DNA of 64,000 nt from Phaeobacter cretensis (lineage in GTDB: Bacteria > Pseudomonadota > Alphaproteobacteria > Rhodobacterales > Rhodobacteraceae). The position numbers and the translations under genes were made by a program. The notes beneath the pieces are model-generated. The model had not been told where the DNA came from. It saw only the letters and a program-made list of their open reading frames with translations, and did no database searches. Numbering within the stretch: the stretch's first letter is position 1; the number at the start of each line of letters is the position of its first letter. The stretch spans positions 2,356,001 through 2,420,000 of the forward strand of contig NZ_JBKBEU010000001.1 in the NCBI RefSeq assembly GCF_047372505.1, given 5' to 3'. Positions 8,977-15,656 of the stretch are shown here, one piece after another.

Positions 8977-9519
8977 GTGTTGAACCGCAGTGAATTGATT
9001 ATTCGTATTGTTATCTTGGGATTGGGGGCTACGGCCTTCATGGATATCTGGGCGATCGCTGCCGATGCCTTGTTTGGCGTTCCGCAAAGCAATTTTGCAG
9101 TTGTCGGGCGTTGGTTGGGCCATATGGCGGATGGTGTGTTTACCCATGAGAGTATCCGAAAGGCTGCGCCGGTGGCTCAAGAGGCAGCCCTTGGCTGGTC
9201 GGCACACTACGTCGTGGGTGTCCTTTTTGCAGCACTATTCGTGGCGATTGGCGGAGAGCGTCAGTTGCTGCGGCCGGGACCGGTTGCTCCGGTGCTCTTT
9301 GGGTTGATCACCGTGGTTGCACCGTTCTTTATCTTGCAGCCTGCGCTGGGTGCCGGGATCATGGCTGCTAACAAACCTAATCCGGATGCAGCGCGGCTCA
9401 AGAGTCTGATGTCGCATTTCTCCTTTGGGTTGGGTCTCTATATCGTCGCCTTCGCCCTGTCGCGATTTGTACCGAAAGTTGACGGCGGATCGGGTGATCA
9501 GGTCTCGCCTGCTGAGTAA
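8977..9519 (+). CDS. DUF2938 family membrane protein
   Basis: About 180 residues. The GTG at 8977 is chosen because AGAGGG (8962-8967) lies 9 bases before it; an ATG at 8968 directly abuts that site, and the frame is open to 8878. The family's N-terminal block is clear: GLGATAFMDIWAIAADALFG then FAVVGRWLGHMADGVFTHES. Four transmembrane helices are expected. The family is uncharacterised. It converges with the iron-binding-protein gene and shares the bidirectional hairpin at 9550-9575. Confidence 0.82.
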   Translation: MLNRSELIIRIVILGLGATAFMDIWAIAADALFGVPQSNFAVVGRWLGHMADGVFTHESIRKAAPVAQEAALGWSAHYVVGVLFAALFVAIGGERQLLRPGPVAPVLFGLITVVAPFFILQPALGAGIMAANKPNPDAARLKSLMSHFSFGLGLYIVAFALSRFVPKVDGGSGDQVSPAE

Positions 9520-9549
9520 GGATGGATATTCACTGTCCCAAATAAAACA

Positions 9550-9575
9550 AAGGCGCAGGGAAAATCCTGCGCCTT
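9550..9575 (-). terminator. Rho-independent terminator of the iron-binding-protein gene
   Basis: Perfect 10-bp stem AAGGCGCAGG / CCTGCGCCTT with a 6-base loop. On the minus strand it is followed by a T-rich stretch (TTGTTTTATTT), the classical terminator pattern. It lies between convergent genes and could act in both directions. Confidence 0.85.
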
Positions 9576-9625
9576 CATCTATTGATCAACGGTTACCGCC
9601 ATAAAAGGCAGCATTCGTGGAAGAC

Positions 9626-10642
9626 TTACTCCCAACCGACCTGATTGAAGATTTTCTGAGCTGCAGGGATGTTTTTCGCGACATCTGACAGCTGAACATC
9701 ATCGGGTTTGAAGTGGCCCAGTGCGGCGATGCTGGGTGCCAGAGCCACGCCCGGAACGGTCGGGTATTCATCATTGCCAGCCGAGAAATACTGCTGCGCC
9801 TGATCGGAGGCGAGGTATTCTAGGAACTTCACGGCGTTGTCCTTGTTGGGGGCATTCACCGCTACACCTGCGCCAGACAGGTTCATATGTGCGCCTTCGG
9901 CATCCTGTGAGGGGAAGACCCAACCGATCATCTCACGCTGGTCAGACAGGCCTTTTACATTCTTGCGGATGGAACGCGCGAAGTAGTAGCTATTGCCGAC
10001 TGCAATTTCACACTCGCCAGAGACAATACCGCGCAGCTGGTCGGTGTCGCCGCCCTGCGGTGCGCGGGCCATGTTCGCGACAACGCCTTTTGCCCAATCG
10101 GTCGCTACGTCTTCACCATGGTGGGTGATGATGGAGGCCAGAAGAGTCTGGTTATAGGTGTTGGTTGAGGAACGGATGCAGACCTGACCTTTGTAGGCCG
10201 GATCCGCAAGATCCAGATAGGTTTTGGGTGGGTTGGTCACATCGGCCTTGTCAAAGAAAATGATGCGGGCACGCTGCGAGAAACCGAACCACTGGTTGTC
10301 TGCGTCCTGCAGATAACCGGGCACGCGGGCTTCCAGAGTGTCGCTGTCAATTGCTTGCAGCAGGCCATCGTTCTTAGCGCGGGCCAGACGCGATGTGTCG
10401 ACGGTCAGCAAGATGTCTGCAGGAGAATTCGCACCCTCTGCAGCCATCCGGGCAGTCAGTTCGTCGGCTTTGCCTTCGATACGGTTGATGGTGATGCCGG
10501 TGGCCTCTTCGAAATCGGAATAGAGACGCTCGTCTGTATCGTAGTGGCGTGACGAGTAGAGGTTCAATTCGCCTTCGGCAGCGGCAGTTGTGGCAACGGC
10601 TGCGGTCAGCGCGCCAGCAAGTATGGTGGATGATTTCAACAT
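9626..10642 (-). CDS. Fe(III) ABC transporter substrate-binding protein (FbpA/FutA type)
   Basis: 338 residues from the ATG at 10642, preceded by GGGA at 7 bases; an ATG at 10654 lacks a ribosome site. A Sec signal peptide ends in TTAAA-EGEL. The mature N-terminus ELNLYSSRHYDTD and the later NSYYFARS carry tyrosines that ligate Fe(III) in FutA/FbpA proteins. The protein binds ferric iron in the periplasm and should serve the permease at 6053-7792, although the two are on opposite strands and separated by two genes. Iron regulation is expected, but I could not identify a convincing operator in the AT-rich leader 10643-10816. Confidence 0.92.
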   Translation of the reverse strand: MLKSSTILAGALTAAVATTAAAEGELNLYSSRHYDTDERLYSDFEEATGITINRIEGKADELTARMAAEGANSPADILLTVDTSRLARAKNDGLLQAIDSDTLEARVPGYLQDADNQWFGFSQRARIIFFDKADVTNPPKTYLDLADPAYKGQVCIRSSTNTYNQTLLASIITHHGEDVATDWAKGVVANMARAPQGGDTDQLRGIVSGECEIAVGNSYYFARSIRKNVKGLSDQREMIGWVFPSQDAEGAHMNLSGAGVAVNAPNKDNAVKFLEYLASDQAQQYFSAGNDEYPTVPGVALAPSIAALGHFKPDDVQLSDVAKNIPAAQKIFNQVGWE

Positions 10643-10827
10643 AATATGTCCCATCTATTCAGAATTCCCCGTGGGCTCTGCCGTACAGCCTCGAACCCGA
10701 CTGATTTTCTCAGATAAAGAATTTCACCAAAGATGCAAACCAAAACTGACAAAAACCATCGGAAAAAGAATCCCAAGCCCATTGGCTGAGTTGAGGTCTC
10801 AATAGAATTTCAGAGTATGAAAACGAA

Positions 10828-10855
10828 GAAAGCCGCGTCACAGGACGCGGCTTTC
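10828..10855 (-). terminator. Terminator of rpmJ
   Basis: Perfect 12-bp inverted repeat GAAAGCCGCGTC (10828-10839) / GACGCGGCTTTC (10844-10855) with loop ACAG. On the minus strand it is followed by TTCGTTTTC. It sits 27 bases after the rpmJ stop codon. Confidence 0.8.
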
Positions 10856-10882
10856 AAAAATCTGCTGAGCAGTGTCATATCA

Positions 10883-11008
10883 TTAACCTTGGCGCGCTTT
10901 GAAACGCGGCTGGGTTTTATTGATCACATATACACGGCCCTTGCGACGCACAATGCGGCAATCCCGATGCCGGTTCTTGAGCGAGCGGAGCGAGTTCTTG
11001 ACCTTCAT
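10883..11008 (-). CDS. rpmJ: 50S ribosomal protein L36
   Basis: A 41-residue gene: MKVKNSLRSLKNRHRDCR, then VRRKGRVYVINKTQPRFKAR and QG. This is the alphaproteobacterial form of L36 with a long C-terminus. It contributes to the 23S-binding core of the large subunit. The frame also has an ATG at 11014, but AGGAG (11015-11019) abuts that ATG and stands 6 bases before the ATG at 11008, so the shorter form is correct. A terminator follows. It is a single gene next to tRNA-Val, away from the main ribosomal protein operons, as is usual for this form. Confidence 0.93.
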   Translation of the reverse strand: MKVKNSLRSLKNRHRDCRIVRRKGRVYVINKTQPRFKARQG

Positions 11009-11085
11009 GGCCATCTCCTGTTCTGCGGCGCGAACCAGCGCCTGGGTTGCGGGGCTTTGATCAATAAATCAAAGCAGTGAATTCA

Positions 11086-11160
11086 TGGTGGGCGATACAA
11101 GGTTCGAACTTGTGACCCCTTCGATGTCAACGAAGTGCTCTACCGCTGAGCTAATCGCCC
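11086..11160 (-). tRNA. tRNA-Val (anticodon GAC)
   Basis: 75 nt including the encoded CCA. Acceptor GGGCGAT pairs with ATCGCCC. The anticodon stem CTTCG/CGAAG encloses loop TTGACAT, giving anticodon GAC. The T-arm contains GTTCGAA. It reads codons GUC and GUU. Confidence 0.95.
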
Positions 11161-11321
11161 ATGAACACCTACGCTTTCAGTCGGCCCCAAAACTAAATGG
11201 GGCGCGGATGACCGCGCCGGTGAAGGGGTCTATAAAATGAGTCGGAGAGGGGTGCAAGAGCTTTTGACCGCAGAAATTTCCGGTCTATGCTGTTTCTTGT
11301 ATTTGAGTGGCCGGAGCCTTC

Positions 11322-12182
11322 ATGTCTAAGACAGTATATTTGGTGGAAATGCCACAGGAATTGCAGTCGGGGGTGGTTTTCGCCTCTCCGCACAGTGGAT
11401 CGAACTACAGCCCGGCCTTCTTGGCGGAGACGGTCCTTGATCCATTGCAGCTGCGTAGTTCTGAAGATGCCTTTGTGGATGAGTTATTCGCGTCGGCGCC
11501 AAGATTCGGAATGCCTTTGCTGACTGCCCAAGTGCCGCGAGCCTATGTGGATCTCAACAGATCAACCGAAGAACTGGATCCGGCCCTGATTGATGGGGTG
11601 ATCAAACGTGGCCAGAACCCGCGCGTCGCGTCGGGGCTGGGGGTGATACCGCGGGTGGTGGCCCACGGGCGGTCGATTTATAGCGGCAAGCTTACTCGCA
11701 CAGAGGCGAGCGATCGGATTGCCTCCTATTGGCGGCCTTATCACGCCGCTTTGCAACAACTTCTGGATCAAGCTCGGACCGGGTTCGGGCGAGCCGTACT
11801 GATTGACTGTCATTCGATGCCACATGAGGCGATATCAGCGGCTGGTCGCAGTTGTGGTGCGCTGCCGGATGTGGTGCTTGGAGATCGGTTTGGTGCTGCA
11901 GCCTCTTCCGAGGTGATGGACCGGATTGAGGCGGCTTTTGTCGGAGCTGGTCTGCGGGTTGCGCGAAACACACCCTTTGCGGGGGCCTACATTACACAAT
12001 CCTATGGTCGTCCCTCGCGTGAGCAGCATGCAGTGCAGGTCGAAATCGACCGCAGTCTCTATATGAATGAGACGCGGATTCAGAAGACGGCTGATTTTAC
12101 AGCGCTGCAGATGGTTCTGACCGATGTGGTCGCAGAGTTATCGCGGCTGACTTGTGATCCGGTGTCACTCGCAGCTGAGTAG
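11322..12182 (+). CDS. N-formylglutamate amidohydrolase family protein
   Basis: 286 residues from the ATG at 11322 with GGAG at 5 bases; a GTG at 11307 is an alternative. The zinc-amidohydrolase signature is visible as FASPHSGSNY near the N-terminus, then the DCHSMP motif, DVVLGDRFG, and ITQSYGRP. The HutG-type reaction releases formate and glutamate from N-formylglutamate in histidine degradation. No other hut genes are near, so the true substrate may be another N-formyl amino acid. It converges with dinB (15-base gap). Confidence 0.88.
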   Translation: MSKTVYLVEMPQELQSGVVFASPHSGSNYSPAFLAETVLDPLQLRSSEDAFVDELFASAPRFGMPLLTAQVPRAYVDLNRSTEELDPALIDGVIKRGQNPRVASGLGVIPRVVAHGRSIYSGKLTRTEASDRIASYWRPYHAALQQLLDQARTGFGRAVLIDCHSMPHEAISAAGRSCGALPDVVLGDRFGAAASSEVMDRIEAAFVGAGLRVARNTPFAGAYITQSYGRPSREQHAVQVEIDRSLYMNETRIQKTADFTALQMVLTDVVAELSRLTCDPVSLAAE

Positions 12183-12197
12183 TCGCGTTTGTAGCTC

Positions 12198-13556
12198 TCA
12201 CCGAAGGGCTCGGCCCTTCTGGATGGCGGATTTTCCAAAGCGTTCCCGAATTGCGTCTGTTGCGCGCTCTGCTTTTGCACGTTGGCCAGCCTGGGGATCC
12301 AGAAGATCGCCAGTAACATCGGCTTTGGTTTCGCTGATCAGATCGGAGATACCACAGCCCAGCAACCGGTAGGGGCCTTCGTCGCCAACCTGATCCAAAA
12401 GCGCTCTCGCCGTGCGGTAGATCATATCGGCAATCTGGGTCGCGTCGCGCAAGGACTGGCGCCGGGTGAGGCTGCTGTGATTGGCGCGCTTCAATTTGAG
12501 CGTCACCACTCGCCCTGCCAGCTGTCGGGCCTTGGCGCGATCTGAAACCTTTTCAGCCAAACGCCACAGGTGACCATCGAGCACCTCCAGGCTGGCCGTG
12601 TCTTCAAAGAATGTGGTTTCGTTTGAGATCGATTTGATCGGGGCATTGGAAGACACCCGGCGCCGATCTTGCCCACGTGCGAGGTGCCACAGTCGCTCAC
12701 CCGTTGAGCCAAACCGGGCATTCAGGTCATTTCGCTCCCATCGGAGCAGATCGGAAAAACTGCGTATCCCGGCTTTGTCCAGCGATGCCTGTGCTGCCGG
12801 GCCTATGCCCCAAATCAGCCGTACCGGTTTGTCCCTGAGGAAATCAGAGGTTTCAGCAGCGCCTATTACGGAAAACCCACGTGGTTTATCCAGATCAGAG
12901 GCCACTTTTGCGAGAAACTTATTGTGGGACAAGCCGATTGATCCAGTGACGCCCAATTCGTCTTTCATTCGTTTGACCAGCCGCGCCAACATCACTGCTG
13001 GCGGTGCACCATGTAGACGCTGAGTGCCGGATAAATCCATAAAGGCTTCGTCCAGCGACAGAGGTTCAACATCTGGCGTCAGCTCGTCCATCATTGCACG
13101 GATCTTGCGGCTGACATCGACGTAGACATCCATCCGCGGTTTGATAACCACTGCGTCAGGGCAGAGCTTGAGCGCTTGGAACATGGGCATTGCTGAACGC
13201 ACGCCGCGAATGCGCGCGACATAGCAGGCGGTGGACACCACTCCACGCCGCCCACCGCCGATAACCACAGGTTTGTCTGCGAGGTCGGGATTGTCTCGCT
13301 TTTCAACGCTGGCATAAAAGGCGTCACAATCCATGTGAGCGATGGAGAGTGAAAATAGCTCGGGATGGGCTTTTATCCTGGGGCTTTGGCAGCTTGGGCA
13401 CCGCTTTGCTGTTGGTGGCTTGTCGTCTTTTGGCTTCAACACACCATAGGATAAACATTCCCGGCAGAGAACTTGCAGACGCTGAGCTGCCTCCGTGTGA
13501 CCCGTTTGATCGATGGGAACGGCCGTTTCAGGCGGTATTGGATTGTTGTCGGACAT
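12198..13556 (-). CDS. dinB: DNA polymerase IV (Y family) with N-terminal Cys4 segment
   Basis: 452 residues from the ATG at 13556. The Y-family core starts at about residue 70: HMDCDAFYASVEKRDNP (catalytic Asp), PLSLDEAFMDLSG (catalytic Asp-Glu), then the helix-hairpin-helix thumb (IWGIGPAAQASLDKAGI) and little-finger domain. It performs error-prone translesion synthesis. Ahead of the core is an extension of about 70 residues with two CxxC pairs (LCREC and RCPSC, about 20 residues apart), which looks like a zinc ribbon absent from E. coli DinB. No LexA box was recognised in the divergent 113-base gap to the Nudix gene. Confidence 0.92.
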   Translation of the reverse strand: MSDNNPIPPETAVPIDQTGHTEAAQRLQVLCRECLSYGVLKPKDDKPPTAKRCPSCQSPRIKAHPELFSLSIAHMDCDAFYASVEKRDNPDLADKPVVIGGGRRGVVSTACYVARIRGVRSAMPMFQALKLCPDAVVIKPRMDVYVDVSRKIRAMMDELTPDVEPLSLDEAFMDLSGTQRLHGAPPAVMLARLVKRMKDELGVTGSIGLSHNKFLAKVASDLDKPRGFSVIGAAETSDFLRDKPVRLIWGIGPAAQASLDKAGIRSFSDLLRWERNDLNARFGSTGERLWHLARGQDRRRVSSNAPIKSISNETTFFEDTASLEVLDGHLWRLAEKVSDRAKARQLAGRVVTLKLKRANHSSLTRRQSLRDATQIADMIYRTARALLDQVGDEGPYRLLGCGISDLISETKADVTGDLLDPQAGQRAKAERATDAIRERFGKSAIQKGRALR

Positions 13557-13669
13557 GAAGATGAAAACCGAGGTGGACTGGCAGGGAATCTCATGGTGCA
13601 GCAGGGGATCAAAGAGTAGCCTTTGAATAACGGATTGTCTGTAGGCGATGTGACATGGCGGGAGTAGCA

Positions 13670-14092
13670 ATGACATTCAATGGCGCAAAGCTGGCGCTTT
13701 TCATTGGCGACAGGCTATTGGTAATTGAGCGCGACGCGTATCCGCATATTCCTTATCCTGGCCATTGGGATTTCCCGGGTGGAGGGCGTGAAGGTGACGA
13801 AACACCGGAGTGTTGCGCCCTGCGTGAAACCGAGGAAGAGGTCGGAATAGTTGTTCAGGAGGCGGACCTTGTTTGGCGGCGAAGCTATGAACGGCGCGAT
13901 GGATTGGTTTGGTTTTTTGTTGCGCATCTGCCCGCCATACGCGCGCAGGACATACGGCTGGGGGATGAAGGACAAAGCTGGGCACTTGTTCGGCCGAGCT
14001 GGTACATTGGGCACAAACTGGCTGTCCCGCATTTTGTCGAATACCTGCAAACCTATCTGATGCAGAAACCAGAGGCTGGGGCAGTAGAATAA
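13670..14092 (+). CDS. Nudix hydrolase
   Basis: 140 residues from the ATG at 13670, which has GGAG at 5 bases; the ATG at 13655 has no good site. The Nudix box is complete: GGREGDETPECC followed by ALRETEEEVGI fits Gx5Ex7REUxEExGU. These enzymes hydrolyse a nucleoside diphosphate linked to another moiety. The divergent placement next to dinB may hint at nucleotide-pool cleaning or DNA maintenance, but the substrate cannot be read from the sequence. Confidence 0.9.
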   Translation: MTFNGAKLALFIGDRLLVIERDAYPHIPYPGHWDFPGGGREGDETPECCALRETEEEVGIVVQEADLVWRRSYERRDGLVWFFVAHLPAIRAQDIRLGDEGQSWALVRPSWYIGHKLAVPHFVEYLQTYLMQKPEAGAVE

Positions 14093-14602
14093 GCAGTTTT
14101 TTAGCCGCCTAGTGGGTGGGCATTTCTGGGTATTCTTAGGCTACAAAAGAAAGAACCCCCGCTGCTGTAGCGGGGGAGGTGACGAACCTCAGGAAGAGCA
14201 AGGCCGTCAGGGGAGTGTCTCTTTCACAGGGTCGGTCATTTTTTCCGCTGGGCAAAGCGTGTTGAGCAGGATTATGTAATTCCACCACTGCTTGTGTGCT
14301 TTTGTGGGCACAGGACGAAATGGCGCAATATGAGGCAGGGGAATGCAAAAATACCTTGTAAAACCAACGGTTGACCCCGCGTCAGATTTTCGATCTGCCT
14401 AAGATATCCCATCCTGGGCTGGCCATGATGGAAAGTTTATTTTTTGCCTAATGTTTGTGCATATCGAAATATGACGACACAGGGTGTGGTCAATTCGGCC
14501 GGTGGGACAAAGCGACCCACCAATGCGACATGCACTGGCAGGTAGGCGGTGTTGAGGAAGTGAAACTCGTGTAGGCGGCGTTTCGTTTGAAACCTTGCGG
14601 GT
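14093..14602. other. 510-base region without a recognised gene; possible minus-strand small transcript
   Basis: Between the Nudix gene and the pyrF stop. It contains a strong minus-strand terminator (14156-14176) far (over 420 bases) from pyrF. A 10-codon minus-strand frame starting at the ATG at 14241 (MTDPVKETLP) has a weak purine-rich site before it. No known RNA family was recognised. Confidence 0.4.
14156..14176 (-). terminator. Rho-independent terminator, minus strand, with no evident gene in front
   Basis: CCCCCGCT (14156-14163) and AGCGGGGG (14169-14176) form a perfect 8-bp stem with loop GCTGT. On the minus strand it is followed by TTCTTTCTTTTG. No T-run is present on the plus strand. 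It may end a long pyrF 3' UTR or an independent small RNA. Confidence 0.75.
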
Positions 14603-15334
14603 TCAATGTGGCAGCGTGGCCAGAATATCCCCTGCTGCGTCGCGCGGAGCGTCGGCTGCCCAGATCGGGCGGCCAACGACGATATGATCTGCGCCTGCTT
14701 CCAATGCGCTTGCCGGGGTCGCCACGCGTTTCTGATCTCCGAGAGCTGCACCGGTAGGGCGTACGCCCGGCGTTACAATCAACTTTCCGGATGCTTCGGG
14801 CAGGGCGCGGATCAGCGCCGCTTCTTGCGGGCTTGCGATGACGCCATCCGCCCCGGCAGACAGTGCAAGGCCGGCGCGTTCCTGAACCAGATCGGAGATA
14901 TCGCCGGCTTTGATAAGCGACTCATCCAAATCTGTTCGATCCAGCGATGTGAGGATGGTCACGCCAAGGATTTTGAGATTGGTGCCTGCGGCTCCTTCCT
15001 TTGCGGCGCGTACGACATGCGGGTCACCGTGAACGGTTAGGAAGTCCAGATCGAACTGCGCTAAGCCGCGCACTGCGGCCTCGATCGTTGCACTGATGTC
15101 AAACAGCTTCATATCCAGGAAAATGCGCTTGCCGCGCTCCTGTTTTAGCTCGTTTGCGAGGGCAAGACCGCCACCGGTCAGCATGCCAAGACCAATTTTA
15201 TAGAAGGAGACCGCATCACCTAGAGTATCGGCCAATTTCAAGCCAGCAAGGGCGTTGGGCACGTCCATCGCAACAATCAGACGGTCGTCGGCGTTGGTAT
15301 CACTTGAGGGGGTGCCAGTGAGAGATGCGGACAT
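14603..15334 (-). CDS. pyrF: Orotidine 5'-phosphate decarboxylase
   Basis: 243 residues. It decarboxylates OMP to UMP, the last step of de novo pyrimidine synthesis. The catalytic DxKxxD is present in FLDMKLFDI (about residue 70), with the N-terminal LIVAMDVP strand, the FLTVHGD segment and the phosphate-binding TPGVRP and VVGRPI loops at the C-terminus. About 17 extra polar residues precede the core; an internal start is possible. It is divergent from clpB across 322 bases. Confidence 0.96.
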   Translation of the reverse strand: MSASLTGTPSSDTNADDRLIVAMDVPNALAGLKLADTLGDAVSFYKIGLGMLTGGGLALANELKQERGKRIFLDMKLFDISATIEAAVRGLAQFDLDFLTVHGDPHVVRAAKEGAAGTNLKILGVTILTSLDRTDLDESLIKAGDISDLVQERAGLALSAGADGVIASPQEAALIRALPEASGKLIVTPGVRPTGAALGDQKRVATPASALEAGADHIVVGRPIWAADAPRDAAGDILATLPH

Positions 15335-15656
15335 GGTGGTTCCTCGTCTTTGGTGGCGCCATATAAGGCGCGGTGTGCATGCGAGCGGTCTTGGGGTCGC
15401 GCTGCTTTTAGTACCGGAGACAGCTTTGGGAAAGGGTAAAACGGGCGCAGCAGGATTGGGGTAGACTGCAAGACGTGAACTGGTTTGCCGCTATGACAGA
15501 AGAGTCTTGATCTGGATCAGGGATTTGGTGACATTTTTGTCGCAAAGTGACCTTGAAGAGGCGGCAAGATCTCCCACATTTAACGAGAGGCCCTGACAAG
15601 GACGTGCCGCAGAGCGGGCGTCGACACAAAAAGGGCGCTTATATAAGGAGAGTAAG
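15335..15656. other. Divergent pyrF/clpB intergenic region
   Basis: 322 bases holding the heat-shock promoter of clpB (15552-15580) and presumably the pyrF promoter. No other gene or hairpin was recognised. Confidence 0.6.
15552..15580 (+). promoter_or_regulatory. Sigma-32 (RpoH)-type promoter of clpB
   Basis: CTTGAAG at 15552-15558 matches the RpoH -35 consensus, and CCCACATT at 15573-15580 resembles the -10 CCCCATnT, with a spacer of about 14 bases. It lies about 75 bases upstream of the clpB start, a gene classically under heat-shock control. Confidence 0.7.

Noticed and set aside
14437..14600. Minus-strand frame directly behind pyrF with a protein-like tail (GRFVPPAELTTP)
   Set aside because: No start codon with a ribosome site between the pyrF stop and the segment, and no family recognised. 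Not annotated as a gene.
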